From: Deltaproteobacteria bacterium
Lineage (GTDB): Bacteria > Desulfobacterota > Dissulfuribacteria > Dissulfuribacterales > QOAL01
NCBI GenBank assembly: GCA_026986785.1
Contig: JALSNW010000019.1
Span: forward strand, 1-64,000
Direction of reading: 5' to 3'
Length of the DNA stretch: 64,000 bases
Position numbers and translations under genes: made by a program. Below, in pieces: positions 33,504-43,070 of the stretch (its first letter is position 1; every line of letters begins with the position of its first letter). Under the pieces are notes generated by a model, which did no database searches, was not told the origin of the DNA, and saw nothing but the letters and a program-made list of their open reading frames with translations.

Positions 33504-35216
33504 TCAGCGCCTCAGTAGTCTCAACAATACATCCAGGGGCTGGGTATTTATAACATCCTTTGGTTCTATCCAGCCCCTCCTTGCCTGGTTGATCCCATAA
33601 CGCATGAATAGCAGGCTGTCAGTATTGTGGGAATCGGTTGAGACTGCCACGCGAAGTCCCATGTCTTTTGCCAATTTGAGGTGTACGTCGTTGAGATCCA
33701 GACGGGCTGGCTGGGCATTCAATTCCAAAAAGCATCCTTTCTCCAGGGCCTTATTCATGACTTGTTCCATGTCTACTTGATACCCTTCCCGCTCCCCAAT
33801 AAGTCTGCCTGTGGGATGGGCCAATATATTGACATAGGGGTTTTCCAGTGCCTTGATGATACGTCTGGTCTGCTGTGTCCTCGAGAGCTTGAATTTGCTG
33901 TGGACCGCCGCTATCACGATATCGAGGCTGGACAGGGCCTCGTCCGAAAGATCGAGGCTGCCGTCTTCGAGTATGTCCACCTCTATACCCTTCAGGATGG
34001 TGATGCCCTTGACCTCTTCCCTTACGCGTTCTATCTCCTCTGCCTGCTGCCTGAGTTTTTCATCGTCAAGTCCTTTGGTAATGGCCATCCTCTTGGAGTG
34101 ATCAGTAATGGCTATGTAGGAATAGCCAAGGCGGAGAGCAGCCCTTGCCATGTCCTCTATGCTGTATTTCCCATCACTCCACTTGGTATGCATGTGGAGG
34201 TCTCCCCTTATATCCTTTTGGGTTATAAGCTGGGGCAGCTTGGCAGTAGCAGCGGCCTCTATCTCACCGCGATTCTCCCGTAACTCGGGTTCTATGAAAG
34301 GCAATCCTACAGCACTGAAGATGTCTTTTTCCTCTCGTCCAGCTATCCTTTTATCTCCTTTGAAGACCCCGTATTCGTTTATTTTCAGGCCGGCTTTTTG
34401 GGCAATGGACCTAATGGCTATGTTGTGTGCCTTGGAGCCAGTGAAGTAGTGCAAGGCAGAGCCATAGCTTTCGGCCTCAACGGCTCGTAGATCGACCTGG
34501 AGATCAGAGGTGAGGATCAGGGTTGATCTTGTCTGTCCCTTTGAGATGATATTCTTGACCCCAGGAAACCGGACAAAGTGTTCTATGACCCTATGAGGTT
34601 GGCTTGCAGTGACTAGTATATCCAGGTCTCCAACAGTATCCTTTTTGCGCCTGAAGCTCCCAGCAACCTCCGCTTTTTTAAGCCCCGGTGCCTTTCCCAG
34701 ATGATTCAAAAGTTCCAAGACATAGGATTCAGCAAGTGCCCATCTAAATCTGCGCCCCTCTTTCTTGGCAAGCACCACCCCTTTCATGATCAGTTCTTCC
34801 AGTTTTTTCCCAAAGCCTGGAAGCCTATGTATCTCGCCATGAGCAGCAGCATTTTTTAGTTCCTCCAAGGTCGTGATACCCAGTTTATCATGCAATATCT
34901 TTATGCGCTTGGGACCAAGACCTTCTACCTTCAAAAGCTCCACCAGGCCAGGGGGTACTTGTGCTTCAAGCTCTTGGAGCTTGGCCAGGGTTCCTGTTTC
35001 TATGATCTCTGTTATTTTTCCAGCGAGGTCTTTGCCAATACCAGGTAATTTTGTAAGATCTTCTCCCTGTTCAACCATCTCCTGTAGATTTCTGCCCAGG
35101 CTCTCTATGGTGCGGGCAGCATTCCTGTATGCACGGATGCGAAAAGGATTTTCTCCTTTGATCTCAAGAAGATCTGCAATGCGGTAAAATATTTGTGCTA
35201 TTTGTTGGTTAACCAA
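33504..35216 (-). CDS. polX: Family X DNA polymerase with PHP nuclease domain (PolX)
   Basis: A 570-residue bacterial PolX for gap filling in base-excision repair. Helix-hairpin-helix elements come first (LPGIGKDLAGKI, VEGLGPKRI, LPGFGKKL). The polymerase palm has GSFRRKKDTVGDLDILV with the catalytic Asp pair, and the C-terminal PHP domain carries metal ligands (GDLHMHTKWSDGKY, AITDHSKR, ILAHPTG, STDSHN) for 3'-5' exonuclease and AP-endonuclease activity. The length is standard. It stands alone, converging on the Fe-S subunit gene with a 35-bp gap. Confidence 0.95.
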   Translation of the reverse strand: MVNQQIAQIFYRIADLLEIKGENPFRIRAYRNAARTIESLGRNLQEMVEQGEDLTKLPGIGKDLAGKITEIIETGTLAKLQELEAQVPPGLVELLKVEGLGPKRIKILHDKLGITTLEELKNAAAHGEIHRLPGFGKKLEELIMKGVVLAKKEGRRFRWALAESYVLELLNHLGKAPGLKKAEVAGSFRRKKDTVGDLDILVTASQPHRVIEHFVRFPGVKNIISKGQTRSTLILTSDLQVDLRAVEAESYGSALHYFTGSKAHNIAIRSIAQKAGLKINEYGVFKGDKRIAGREEKDIFSAVGLPFIEPELRENRGEIEAAATAKLPQLITQKDIRGDLHMHTKWSDGKYSIEDMARAALRLGYSYIAITDHSKRMAITKGLDDEKLRQQAEEIERVREEVKGITILKGIEVDILEDGSLDLSDEALSSLDIVIAAVHSKFKLSRTQQTRRIIKALENPYVNILAHPTGRLIGEREGYQVDMEQVMNKALEKGCFLELNAQPARLDLNDVHLKLAKDMGLRVAVSTDSHNTDSLLFMRYGINQARRGWIEPKDVINTQPLDVLLRLLRR

Positions 35217-35275
35217 GATCTACTCCTTGTCGAAGTTTGTCCATTTGTAACCTTTGAAATGGAACAAGCTTTTCT

Positions 35276-35298
35276 CAATGGGAAAAATATTTCCATTG
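35276..35298. repeat. Inverted repeat upstream of polX and the PEP-CTERM gene
   Basis: CAATGGGAA and TTTCCATTG pair over nine positions (one G-T) around a five-base loop. AATGGAA-like words recur on both sides (35256 and 35302). This is the divergent promoter region, so it could be an operator; no known regulator matches. Confidence 0.35.
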
Positions 35299-35462
35299 AA
35301 AAAATGGAATAAATTTTCTCCATGATTCCCTGAGGTCTATTTTTAACTTATTTATCCGGCATTTTTGTCTCGAACAGGCCAATTAAATGGTATGTCTTAT
35401 GCGATAGCTAAAGTTAGGTTTGATATCAAAACATGTCAATGACATCAGTTGAGGAAATAATC

Positions 35463-36245
35463 ATGAAAAACAACAAGTGCAATAGAAAGCCTTTTTCCTT
35501 AAGTATCATGATATGGCTCCTCCTGCTGATGTCAGCAGATAATGCCTTCACTCTACAATATACAATGAATGTTTTGACTTTTGATGATCTTGGTGTCTCC
35601 AGTCAGGCCCCAGGCCCTTTATCCGATAATTATGGAGGTTTTCACTGGAGCCATGCCTATACCATCCAAGGTCCTGATCCATCGATAAGCTCTACTTGTC
35701 CAGATTGGACAGGGGCATCTATCCTGGATATGGACGTTTCTAACGAGGTGGGCAAGGCAATTACTATTTCACGAGACGAAACCTTTACATGGCTTGGGGC
35801 TTCCTTCTCTGTCCCTTGTCTTGGCTCGATGGAAATCACAATAGCTGGTTACCTTGATGGTATGCTTGCCTTCTCAACCAATCTCATCCTTAACGAGCTG
35901 TGCCCGCAAGATCTCAGGGTCTTCTGGCCCAATATCGATGAACTTGTGATCTATGTGTCCGATGAAGATACACTCGGTAGGTTCACCATGGATGAGTTCA
36001 GATACGCATTGGGATGTAATAGTCCTTTTTGCAAGGCGTGTAGTGGTCTCGTGGCAAGAACAACCAATTCTTCTCCAGGTGGTTCCCCCGACTATTCCCC
36101 CTGGAATCCTCCATCCAATCCACCAGTCAATCCTCCAGGTAACCCTCCGCCAGTGCCAGAGCCTTCTACTTTTGTCTTGACGGGTGTTGGCATTGCCCTT
36201 TTGTTCATGATAAGGCTAAAAAAGCACTTAGCAGGTCTATTTTGA
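35463..36245 (+). CDS. PEP-CTERM-like exported protein
   Basis: About 260 residues: a signal peptide (SLSIMIWLLLLMSADNAFT), a beta-rich domain beginning LTFDDLG, a Pro/Asn-rich linker (NPPSNPPVNPPGNPPP), then the sorting tail VPEPSTFVLTGVGIALLFMI and a basic end (RLKKH). That tail is the PEP-CTERM layout, in which an exosortase cuts at the motif after export. I start at the ATG at 35463 because GAGG lies 8 bases upstream; the frame is open to an earlier ATG at 35433. The only exosortase in view is XrtH-like (23975), whose known tails differ, so this is probably handled by another enzyme or by relaxed specificity. Confidence 0.8.
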   Translation: MKNNKCNRKPFSLSIMIWLLLLMSADNAFTLQYTMNVLTFDDLGVSSQAPGPLSDNYGGFHWSHAYTIQGPDPSISSTCPDWTGASILDMDVSNEVGKAITISRDETFTWLGASFSVPCLGSMEITIAGYLDGMLAFSTNLILNELCPQDLRVFWPNIDELVIYVSDEDTLGRFTMDEFRYALGCNSPFCKACSGLVARTTNSSPGGSPDYSPWNPPSNPPVNPPGNPPPVPEPSTFVLTGVGIALLFMIRLKKHLAGLF

Positions 36246-36256
36246 GGAATTGATCG

Positions 36257-37135
36257 TTACCAGCCGCCTCTGCGACGCATATGGGGTACGAAGATAATCG
36301 GCAGGTCTGCATGTCTGGCTATTGCATTGGCAGTGCTGCCCAAAAAGATCTCAGGGATATAGCCCCTCCCCTGGGAGCCCATGATGATGAGGCTGAACTC
36401 TCCACTGTTGGCCATGTTCAAAATACGCTGGGCAGGAACGCCATAAGAGACCAAGATCCGGCATTCACCAGCACCATTTGCCTCCAGATGTTCCTTCAGG
36501 AGCTGCATCCTGGCCTTGTCTTCTTTGTCGAATTCTGGGAGCATGTGCCTGAGATATGGGTCGATCCTTGCTTTGTCATGTACGTGAAACAGGGTGACCT
36601 TTGCATGTGTGACCGTTGCAATGCGTTCGAGAAGCATGAAGGCAGCTTCTGCAGTCTCTGAAAAATCGGTTGGGAAGAGGATATGGCTGTTGCAACTATC
36701 CGAAGATGGCTCTGTGGCCTCTTCGTTGTCTCCAGGACTGAAGCGCACAAGAAAAGTCGGCCGAGTTGCCTCGTGTAGAATGCCATAACTGACACTTCCA
36801 ATGAGTGCACCCCTGAGGCCGCCTCTGTGATGGGAGCCAATTATCACCATGTTCACATCGAACTGCTCGGCAACCTCGAGCACAGCCCTTCCAGGTGTAC
36901 CACGTACTACTTCTACCTTGCAATTGAACCCACGTTTTCGTATTTCATCAGCCCTGTCTTCCAGCCTGTTTTTGATCCCATTTAGATAGTCTTGATGTAG
37001 CTGGAAGTTTTCAGGTGGGTTGATGGCATGGCAGAGAATCATCTCCTTGACTCCAAGTGCCTTTTTAGGGATGCATCTTACCAGGGAAAGGGGGGGGATC
37101 TTCAGGTCATCTGCCAGAAGCAATTTTTCAAACAT
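36257..37135 (-). CDS. Tandem universal stress protein
   Basis: About 292 residues made of two UspA domains. Each has an ATP-binding G-x2-G-x9-G(S/T) region: IGSHHRGGLRGALIGSVS in the first half and MGSQGRGYIPEIFLGSTA in the second. The second half begins HILFPTDFSETAEAAF. The first half is less regular at its start (LLLADDLKIPPLSLVRC). The ATG at 37135 (MFEKLL) has GGGG nearby; an earlier ATG at 37153 lacks any site. It converges with the PEP-CTERM gene 11 bp away. The ligand and stress are unknown. Confidence 0.88.
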   Translation of the reverse strand: MFEKLLLADDLKIPPLSLVRCIPKKALGVKEMILCHAINPPENFQLHQDYLNGIKNRLEDRADEIRKRGFNCKVEVVRGTPGRAVLEVAEQFDVNMVIIGSHHRGGLRGALIGSVSYGILHEATRPTFLVRFSPGDNEEATEPSSDSCNSHILFPTDFSETAEAAFMLLERIATVTHAKVTLFHVHDKARIDPYLRHMLPEFDKEDKARMQLLKEHLEANGAGECRILVSYGVPAQRILNMANSGEFSLIIMGSQGRGYIPEIFLGSTANAIARHADLPIIFVPHMRRRGGW

Positions 37136-37306
37136 GTCTTGGCCCCAGCACATTAAAATTTTAGCAAAGAAATAATTCTTATTTTCACTATGTCAGATGA
37201 ATGATTGAATGTCAATTAAGACCAAAAATATTAGCATCGTATCTATACTGACATTAAAAATATCTCAGTTGTCTTTTCCATGGTTTTTCACAATGGAGAT
37301 AAAATA

Positions 37307-39145
37307 TCATCCCTTGATGGGTAAATAGATGAAAAAGGTGCTGCCCTTGCCAGGCCTGCTTTTCAGACCAACTCTGCCCCCGTGCAATTGTGCTATATGT
37401 TTTACTATGGCCAGGCCAAGGCCGGTACCTCCAAGTTTTCTGCTCCTCGCCTTATCCACCCTGTAAAATCGTTCGAATATCCTATCCCTATGTTCTGATG
37501 AGATACCAACACCAAAGTCCTGGACACTTATTATTGCCTGGCTTGTGGATCCGGGAGCAGTTGTCTTTTTTGCCATGACGATGATTTTTTTGCCCCTACG
37601 ACTATATTTCACTGCGTTTATTATGAGATTGGTCAGGGCCTGTTCGAGAAGGCGGGCATTTATTTCGAGCTTTAAGGGACTTTTGCACTCGCACTCTATG
37701 GTGATGTCTTTTTCTTTGGCCCTTAGTCTGCACGTATCTATGGCCGCCCTTAGTATGGGACAGATGTCTTGACTTTCCATGGAGATCCTGGGACCATCTG
37801 CCTCTATCTCTATCCTGGAAAGACAGAGCAGATCTTCCACTATCGCCTCGAGATGTTTGGCCTGCTTGGCTATGACTCTGAGGAATTCGTCGGCATGTTC
37901 CGCATCTTGAAATGCCCCGTCCAACAAGGTCTCCACATAGCCTTTTATAGATGTTATAGGTGTCTTCAACTCGTGGGAAACATTTGATACGAAGTCGCGC
38001 CTGATACTTTCCAGGCGTTTCATCCTCGTGAGATCATCCATCACCAATAGCACCCCTGTGGCTACTCCATGCTGATTTTTCAGCACTACAGTGCGTACAT
38101 AGAAATATCTTTTCTTGGAATAGTCTTGCTCCAGACTGAAGACGATCTCTTCCTCCCTGTCCTGCCAGGTTGCAAAGACCTGTTTCAGGTGTCTTTGCAT
38201 GTCCAGGTTTCTTATGGCCGAGAAGATTGACATACCAATGTAATAGTCAGGACCAATATTGAAGAGGCTCGAGGCAGCGCTATTTATGCTCTTTATCTTT
38301 CCATCCCTGTCTACTACTATTACCGCCTCCTTCATGCTTGCAAATACCAACTCCAGTTGATTCTTTTGTTGTTGTAATTGCCCAAAACGCTTTTGTAGCT
38401 GCCTTGCCATGTGGATAAGTGAATTTTTCAGGCTTAGTATCTCTTGGGAGACGGGGCCCCGGTCTCGTTGGCCAAAACGTTGGTCTAGATTGCCTTTTGC
38501 AAATTCCATGGCCATGGTCTTGATCTCCTGGAGGGGCCAGCTTATCCATCTGGAAACGAGAAAGGCGATTACCACGGCAAAAAGGAGTGCCAAGACAATC
38601 CCCAAGAAGATCTTGGCCTGAAAGGAAAACAACTTGTCTTCCAAAGATGCCAGAGGAACCGATAGCCTCAGTACACCCTTGGCCCCGGATAGGTGGTCTG
38701 TGGGTCCAAGGGCTGTGCACCGGATGGGAATTGCCACATAGAGCATGTCTCTGTCCAACGTGGTGCTATATCTTATTGCCCAGCCCTCCTTGCCAGAGAT
38801 GGCCTCTTTGATCTCTGGACTATTTTTATGGCTATTTATCCGGCCGGCAATGGATTCGGAGTCAGCTATTACTTTCCCGTTTGGGTTTAGCAGGGTGATC
38901 CTGACAGAGGTCCTTTGGCCTATTCTTTCAAATAAGTTGTCTAGGCCAGAGTCTTTGCCAGAGCAAAATGATTGGGATGCCTCTTCATGGAGGATCTTGG
39001 CGCTTCTAAGAAGGTTTTGGCGTTCTTCTTGAAAATAGAAGTCTTTTAATTCAGTGTAAAAAAAGAAGGTTAGTGCCCATATTAGTGAAAGGGTGATGAA
39101 AACGGTCCCAATAAAGATATACCAGAAAAGGGGCCTGGATTTCAT
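37307..39145 (-). CDS. phoR: Phosphate-regulon sensor histidine kinase PhoR
   Basis: A 612-residue sensor kinase. Order: membrane helix (FIGTVFITLSLIWALTFFFY), periplasmic domain of about 140 residues, second helix (FLGIVLALLFAVVIAFLVS), HAMP, PAS, HisKA with the phosphorylated His in VSHELKTPITSIKGYVE (about residue 388), and HATPase with NLIINAVKYS, DFGVGI and GTGLGLAIVKHI. The long form with a periplasmic domain resembles the Bacillus/Desulfovibrio type rather than the short E. coli PhoR. It shares one base with phoB and lies beside pst genes, which supports the phosphate role. Confidence 0.9.
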   Translation of the reverse strand: MKSRPLFWYIFIGTVFITLSLIWALTFFFYTELKDFYFQEERQNLLRSAKILHEEASQSFCSGKDSGLDNLFERIGQRTSVRITLLNPNGKVIADSESIAGRINSHKNSPEIKEAISGKEGWAIRYSTTLDRDMLYVAIPIRCTALGPTDHLSGAKGVLRLSVPLASLEDKLFSFQAKIFLGIVLALLFAVVIAFLVSRWISWPLQEIKTMAMEFAKGNLDQRFGQRDRGPVSQEILSLKNSLIHMARQLQKRFGQLQQQKNQLELVFASMKEAVIVVDRDGKIKSINSAASSLFNIGPDYYIGMSIFSAIRNLDMQRHLKQVFATWQDREEEIVFSLEQDYSKKRYFYVRTVVLKNQHGVATGVLLVMDDLTRMKRLESIRRDFVSNVSHELKTPITSIKGYVETLLDGAFQDAEHADEFLRVIAKQAKHLEAIVEDLLCLSRIEIEADGPRISMESQDICPILRAAIDTCRLRAKEKDITIECECKSPLKLEINARLLEQALTNLIINAVKYSRRGKKIIVMAKKTTAPGSTSQAIISVQDFGVGISSEHRDRIFERFYRVDKARSRKLGGTGLGLAIVKHIAQLHGGRVGLKSRPGKGSTFFIYLPIKG

Positions 39146-39852
39146 CAGTCATCCCTTTTGAATCGATAACCAACTCCTCTTACCGTCTCGATAAGAGACC
39201 CAGCACAGCCCAGTTTTTTTCTTAGGCCATGTATCTGTACATCTACTGTTCTGGATGTGACCATGTATCCGTGGCCCATTACCTCGTCAATTATCTGCTG
39301 TCTCGAAAAGACCCTGCCTGGGTTCCTGGAAAGAAGAGACAATATCTTGAACTCACTTGTGGTCAATGAGAGCGGTTGTCCATCGAGGGTGACACAAAAA
39401 CCTGCATAATCTATTTCGAGCCCTTCCCCAAACTTGTATTTTTCCATACCCCCATTTGGGGCTGTTTCCCTGTCCTCTTGACTACGTCTCAATAAGACAT
39501 TGACCCTGGCCAGGAGGATTTTGGGGCTGAATGGTTTGGTAACATAGTCATCTGCACCAGAGTCGAGGCCTGTAATGATGTCTTGTTCCTCTCCCTTGGC
39601 AGTCAACATGATAATGGGCATAGCAGGGTGTTCTGTTCCTTGCCTGATCCTTTTACATACTTCGAGCCCGTCCATACCAGGAAGCATTATATCCAGTATG
39701 AGACAGTCGAAATGCTCTCTGGCCAGGGCAGCAAGGCCTTCTTCGCCTGTATCTGCACAACTTACGCTATAGCCGTTTTTTATGAACTGGTAACTGAGCA
39801 GTCTTTGTATGTCCTCGTCGTCTTCTATGATGAGAATTGATGGTTTGGCCAA
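39145..39852 (-). CDS. phoB: Phosphate-regulon response regulator PhoB
   Basis: A 235-residue OmpR-class regulator with a receiver (acidic pocket EDDED, phospho-acceptor in DCLILDIMLPGMDG, Lys in VTKPFSP) and a winged-helix DNA-binding domain (RQQIIDEVMGHGYMVTSRTVDVQIHGLRKKLG). The start codon is TTG (39852), with GGGAGG about 11 bases upstream. It presumably binds the two TAAC-repeat boxes at 41728-41753 and 41816-41845. Confidence 0.92.
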   Translation of the reverse strand: MAKPSILIIEDDEDIQRLLSYQFIKNGYSVSCADTGEEGLAALAREHFDCLILDIMLPGMDGLEVCKRIRQGTEHPAMPIIMLTAKGEEQDIITGLDSGADDYVTKPFSPKILLARVNVLLRRSQEDRETAPNGGMEKYKFGEGLEIDYAGFCVTLDGQPLSLTTSEFKILSLLSRNPGRVFSRQQIIDEVMGHGYMVTSRTVDVQIHGLRKKLGCAGSLIETVRGVGYRFKRDD

Positions 39853-40231
39853 ATCCTTCTTATCCCTCCCGATTCAAAAGATAAGTTGTTAAGCAGCAGG
39901 TATGGTTTGGACCCATAGCAGGCAACTGTTCATCCCAAATCTTATACATCAAGATATCAATACTGAAAGAGACTGGCCATGGAACCGAATCCACTGTACA
40001 GGTACCGAGTCGAGATACCAGAATTATGAATACGTCCCCACCGTCTCATGTTGGTCTTGCTTGCCAACCTTATGATTTGGGTTCATGTCTATGCCATATA
40101 TTTGTAAATTTTAGATGTTTGTCAACAGGCAGTACATGACATAGGGTAGCAGAAAATCTTTCGAAAGCACAGTGCCAAAAAGATGGCAAATATCAAGGTG
40201 TCCATGCAGTCGGCATTATTACACAAGAAAT
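39853..40231. other. Gap between phoB and the porin terminator
   Basis: About 380 bp with no gene I can support and no TAAC repeat array like those at pst, so phoB autoregulation is not evident here. It should contain the phoBR promoter on the minus strand. Confidence 0.45.
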
Positions 40232-40267
40232 GAAAAAGCTGGGCTGCAAACGTCTCATGCAGCCCAG
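40232..40267 (-). terminator. Rho-independent terminator of the porin gene
   Basis: On the minus strand CTGGGCTGC and GCAGCCCAG form a perfect 9-bp GC-rich stem with an 11-base loop, followed directly by CTTTTTC. It begins about 10 bases after the porin stop. Confidence 0.85.
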
Positions 40268-40277
40268 CCCAGACAAT

Positions 40278-41612
40278 TTAGAATTTTAGCTGGTAGACCA
40301 TTTGGAACTTGTGTTCATTCCCAGGCCTATTGTCTGGTGATGGTGCTGAACTTTTCTTGTTCCCGAAGTCATCGCCATAGTTTGTATATTCGTAGTCCAT
40401 GAGGAGATAGTTGCCATGGACAAGCTCCAGGGCCCCACCGCCTATATACATGTCATAGGTTGCATCACTTGCTATCTTGTTGTCCTTGTCCCTATCCACG
40501 TGGTCGTAGCGGAAGAAGAAATTGAGCTTCCTGTCCAACCAAGGGCTTATCCCGTATACAGGCGGTTTTACGTTTAGGAAAAAGGAATAGTTCTCAGTCC
40601 ACAGGGCATCTCCATTGGGCTTCAGCCATTTCCCATCCTTGTTGCCCTCTGTCACAAAATATTGGGCAGTGGCAATTATGCGAGGGTGTTCAAAACTGGC
40701 ATAACCCATATGTACCTGATAGTCTGGATAATCTCCATTCTGTTCAGCCCTGTGGTTCCCCTCTCCATAGAGGCCAAAGTAACTGAATTGCAGTCCTGGA
40801 ATCAGATCAGGCAAGGGTCTGATGGTGATCCTTCCCTCAACAACCTTGTTGCCGTTGTCTTCCTTGGCATGATATCCACTTCCATTGTATACACCTAGGT
40901 GCCAGCTCCCATATCTTCCTGCATAGTGGTGATTCCCCGTCTTCGCCTTTGCGTCTTCGAGCTCTCCTGCAAAATAGCCCCTTATGCTTATACCAAGGTC
41001 TGCCGAGTTGAAGGTACCAGCCCTTTCAATGGCCATTGTCCCCTGGCATCTATAGGGATTTACATGTTCTTCAAAATCGAGCCATGGGATGTGGCCAAGA
41101 CCGAATTCCGATTTCATGTTGGTAAGTAGCCCCAAGTCATGGGGTTTGAACTGGGCATAGAGATACTTCAATCTGGTCTTCCAGTCCCCGTACTCATCTT
41201 GGTGGACATCATAGGTGAGATGTGCCGCAGCCCAGGAATTTATCTTCTTGTCTACCCTGAAATAGCCACGTTTGATGGCAAAGCGGTTATAACTCTTCTG
41301 ACCACCATGGGATCTGGCTGCTTCACCAGCACTATAGTCGAGATAAGCAAGCATCCTGAACTTCAATCCCTTCAATGCCTTGGGTACAGCGTCTTCCTTT
41401 ATCTCATTTGTTAGCTGTTTTGTCTTTTGTTCCTCGAGTTGTCTTGCCTCTTTCTCTATCTCTGCAGCTTCCTGGGCAGAAATTATCCCTTTTTTCATTA
41501 GCACTTCCAAGAGGGGATCGTATTGGCTGCCAAAGACCGGCCCTGTCATTGCCACTAAAAGGAAAATGCACAGCATTATCCCTGTAATACTCCTGCAACC
41601 CCTTGTTTCCAT
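40278..41612 (-). CDS. Outer-membrane porin of the phosphate regulon (OprP/OprO-like)
   Basis: A 444-residue precursor: signal peptide (GIMLCIFLLVAMTGPVFGS), a short periplasmic helix rich in Glu/Gln/Lys (AAEIEKEARQLEEQKTKQ, likely coiled coil), then a beta-barrel ending in the terminal aromatic FQMVYQLKF expected of outer-membrane proteins. GGAG lies 7 bases before the ATG. The architecture fits phosphate-selective porins. The promoter carries a PhoB-type box and the gene sits between phoBR and pst, so phosphate or polyphosphate uptake is a reasonable inference, not proven by sequence. Confidence 0.8.
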   Translation of the reverse strand: METRGCRSITGIMLCIFLLVAMTGPVFGSQYDPLLEVLMKKGIISAQEAAEIEKEARQLEEQKTKQLTNEIKEDAVPKALKGLKFRMLAYLDYSAGEAARSHGGQKSYNRFAIKRGYFRVDKKINSWAAAHLTYDVHQDEYGDWKTRLKYLYAQFKPHDLGLLTNMKSEFGLGHIPWLDFEEHVNPYRCQGTMAIERAGTFNSADLGISIRGYFAGELEDAKAKTGNHHYAGRYGSWHLGVYNGSGYHAKEDNGNKVVEGRITIRPLPDLIPGLQFSYFGLYGEGNHRAEQNGDYPDYQVHMGYASFEHPRIIATAQYFVTEGNKDGKWLKPNGDALWTENYSFFLNVKPPVYGISPWLDRKLNFFFRYDHVDRDKDNKIASDATYDMYIGGGALELVHGNYLLMDYEYTNYGDDFGNKKSSAPSPDNRPGNEHKFQMVYQLKF

Positions 41613-41727
41613 AAGTTCTCTCCTTTGTTTGCTAAGTAGTAAGATAGGTAAGTTTATGTAATCGTTTGATTCAGGGACCGAGACACTATGTATACAAGGG
41701 TAGTTAGCATCTCTTTATTAGGAGGCT

Positions 41728-41753
41728 GTTAGTGGTGGGTTAAAATTGGGTTA
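41728..41753 (-). promoter_or_regulatory. PhoB-type box for the porin gene
   Basis: Three GTTA words on the plus strand (TAAC on the minus) start at 41728, 41739 and 41750, exactly 11 bp apart. An 11-bp direct repeat is the spacing of PHO boxes bound by PhoB/PhoP dimers. It lies about 115-140 bases upstream of the porin ATG, so it may act at some distance or share the region with pst. Confidence 0.72.
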
Positions 41754-41815
41754 GGACTATACCGGCAAGGGGAAAGGAGTGTCTGTAACCATATGTTCTT
41801 ATCGAAGAAATTCAA

Positions 41816-41845
41816 TCTTAACGAAATCTTAACAATTGTCTAACA
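41816..41845 (+). promoter_or_regulatory. PhoB-type box for pstSCAB-phoU
   Basis: TCTTAAC, TCTTAAC and TCTAACA are arranged so that TAAC starts at 41819, 41830 and 41841, again exactly 11 bp apart. The box is about 75-105 bases upstream of the pstS ATG. It mirrors the porin box, and together they make a divergent PhoB-controlled region (41613-41921) with no gene inside. Confidence 0.78.
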
Positions 41846-41921
41846 TTTGGCAGATAGTATTAGCTCAAATTTCAGGGACCGAAGCACTTAGAAAAGTCAA
41901 TTCAAACAAGGAGTATTAGTC

Positions 41922-42980
41922 ATGAGAAGAGACAGGTTGATGGTTTGGGGTTTGGCCCTTTTGGCTCTGGTCGTGCTCAATCCAGGTGGTGTACATGCTG
42001 GGGCTGTAAAGGCTATCTCTGGGGCAGGGGCTACGTTTCCCTATCCAGTTTATGCCAAATGGGCATCTGCCTATTATAGGTTGACAGGGATAAAGATGAA
42101 TTATCAGTCCATTGGCTCTGGTGGAGGCATCAAGCAGATCAAGGCAAAAACAGTAGATTTTGGTGCATCGGATGCCCCCTTGAAGCCAAAAGCTCTCCAG
42201 GAGGCAGGTCTCATCCAATTTCCGATGATAATGGGTGGGGTGGTGCCGGTAATAAATCTAAAAGGTATCAAGGCAGGCCAGATAAAGTTGAGCAATAAGC
42301 TAATGGCCGATATCTATCTTGGCAAGGTCAAGAAATGGAATGACGAGCGTATAAAGAAGGAGAATCCTGGGATGGCCCTGCCTGCCAGGAATATCGTGGT
42401 GGTACACCGTTCCGATGGTTCTGGTACTACCTGGATCTTTACGAATTATCTCTCCAAGGTCAGCAGCGAATGGAAGGACAGGGTAGGTAATGCAAAGGCA
42501 GTTGCCTGGCCTGTCGGAATAGGCGGCAAAGGCAACGAGGGCGTTGCTTCTTATGTGAGGAGAATAGATGGTAGTATCGGTTACGTGGAATATGCATATG
42601 CCCTGCAAAACCACCTTACATATGTGAAATTGAAGAACAGGGATGGTAATTATGTAGAGCCCAATAGCCAGACCTTCCAGGCTGCGGCAGCCAATGCAGA
42701 CTGGGAAAAGGCTGAAGGATTTTATATGGTCCTGACCAATCAACCTGGTAGCGAAAGTTGGCCAATTACCGGGGCTAGTTTCATTCTCATGCACAAAGTG
42801 CAAAAAAAACCAGAAGTTGCCAAGGCTGTCCTCAAGTTTTTCGACTGGTGTTATAAGAACGGTCAGAAGATGGCAGAAGACTTGGACTATGTGCCAATGC
42901 CCATGAAAGTGGTGTCATTGGTAGAAAAGACATGGGAAAAAGAGATAAAGGATGAACAGGGCAATCCAATCTGGCCGTAG
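41922..42980 (+). CDS. pstS: Phosphate ABC transporter substrate-binding protein PstS
   Basis: A 352-residue periplasmic phosphate binder. The signal peptide (MVWGLALLALVVLNPGGVHA) is followed by ISGAGATFPYPVYAKW, IGSGGGIKQI, VDFGASDAPL and HRSDGSGTTWIFTNYLS, the phosphate-ligating segments of the family. CAAGGAGT precedes the ATG. It is the first gene of the pst operon, behind the TAAC box. Confidence 0.95.
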   Translation: MRRDRLMVWGLALLALVVLNPGGVHAGAVKAISGAGATFPYPVYAKWASAYYRLTGIKMNYQSIGSGGGIKQIKAKTVDFGASDAPLKPKALQEAGLIQFPMIMGGVVPVINLKGIKAGQIKLSNKLMADIYLGKVKKWNDERIKKENPGMALPARNIVVVHRSDGSGTTWIFTNYLSKVSSEWKDRVGNAKAVAWPVGIGGKGNEGVASYVRRIDGSIGYVEYAYALQNHLTYVKLKNRDGNYVEPNSQTFQAAAANADWEKAEGFYMVLTNQPGSESWPITGASFILMHKVQKKPEVAKAVLKFFDWCYKNGQKMAEDLDYVPMPMKVVSLVEKTWEKEIKDEQGNPIWP

Positions 42981-43070
42981 TTGATTGGTATACGGTGCCC
43001 CCTCTCCAATGGGGGCGCCCGGTTTGTTTCCAGGGTGCAGCCTTGGTCAAATCGAAGATTCAAGGGAAAA

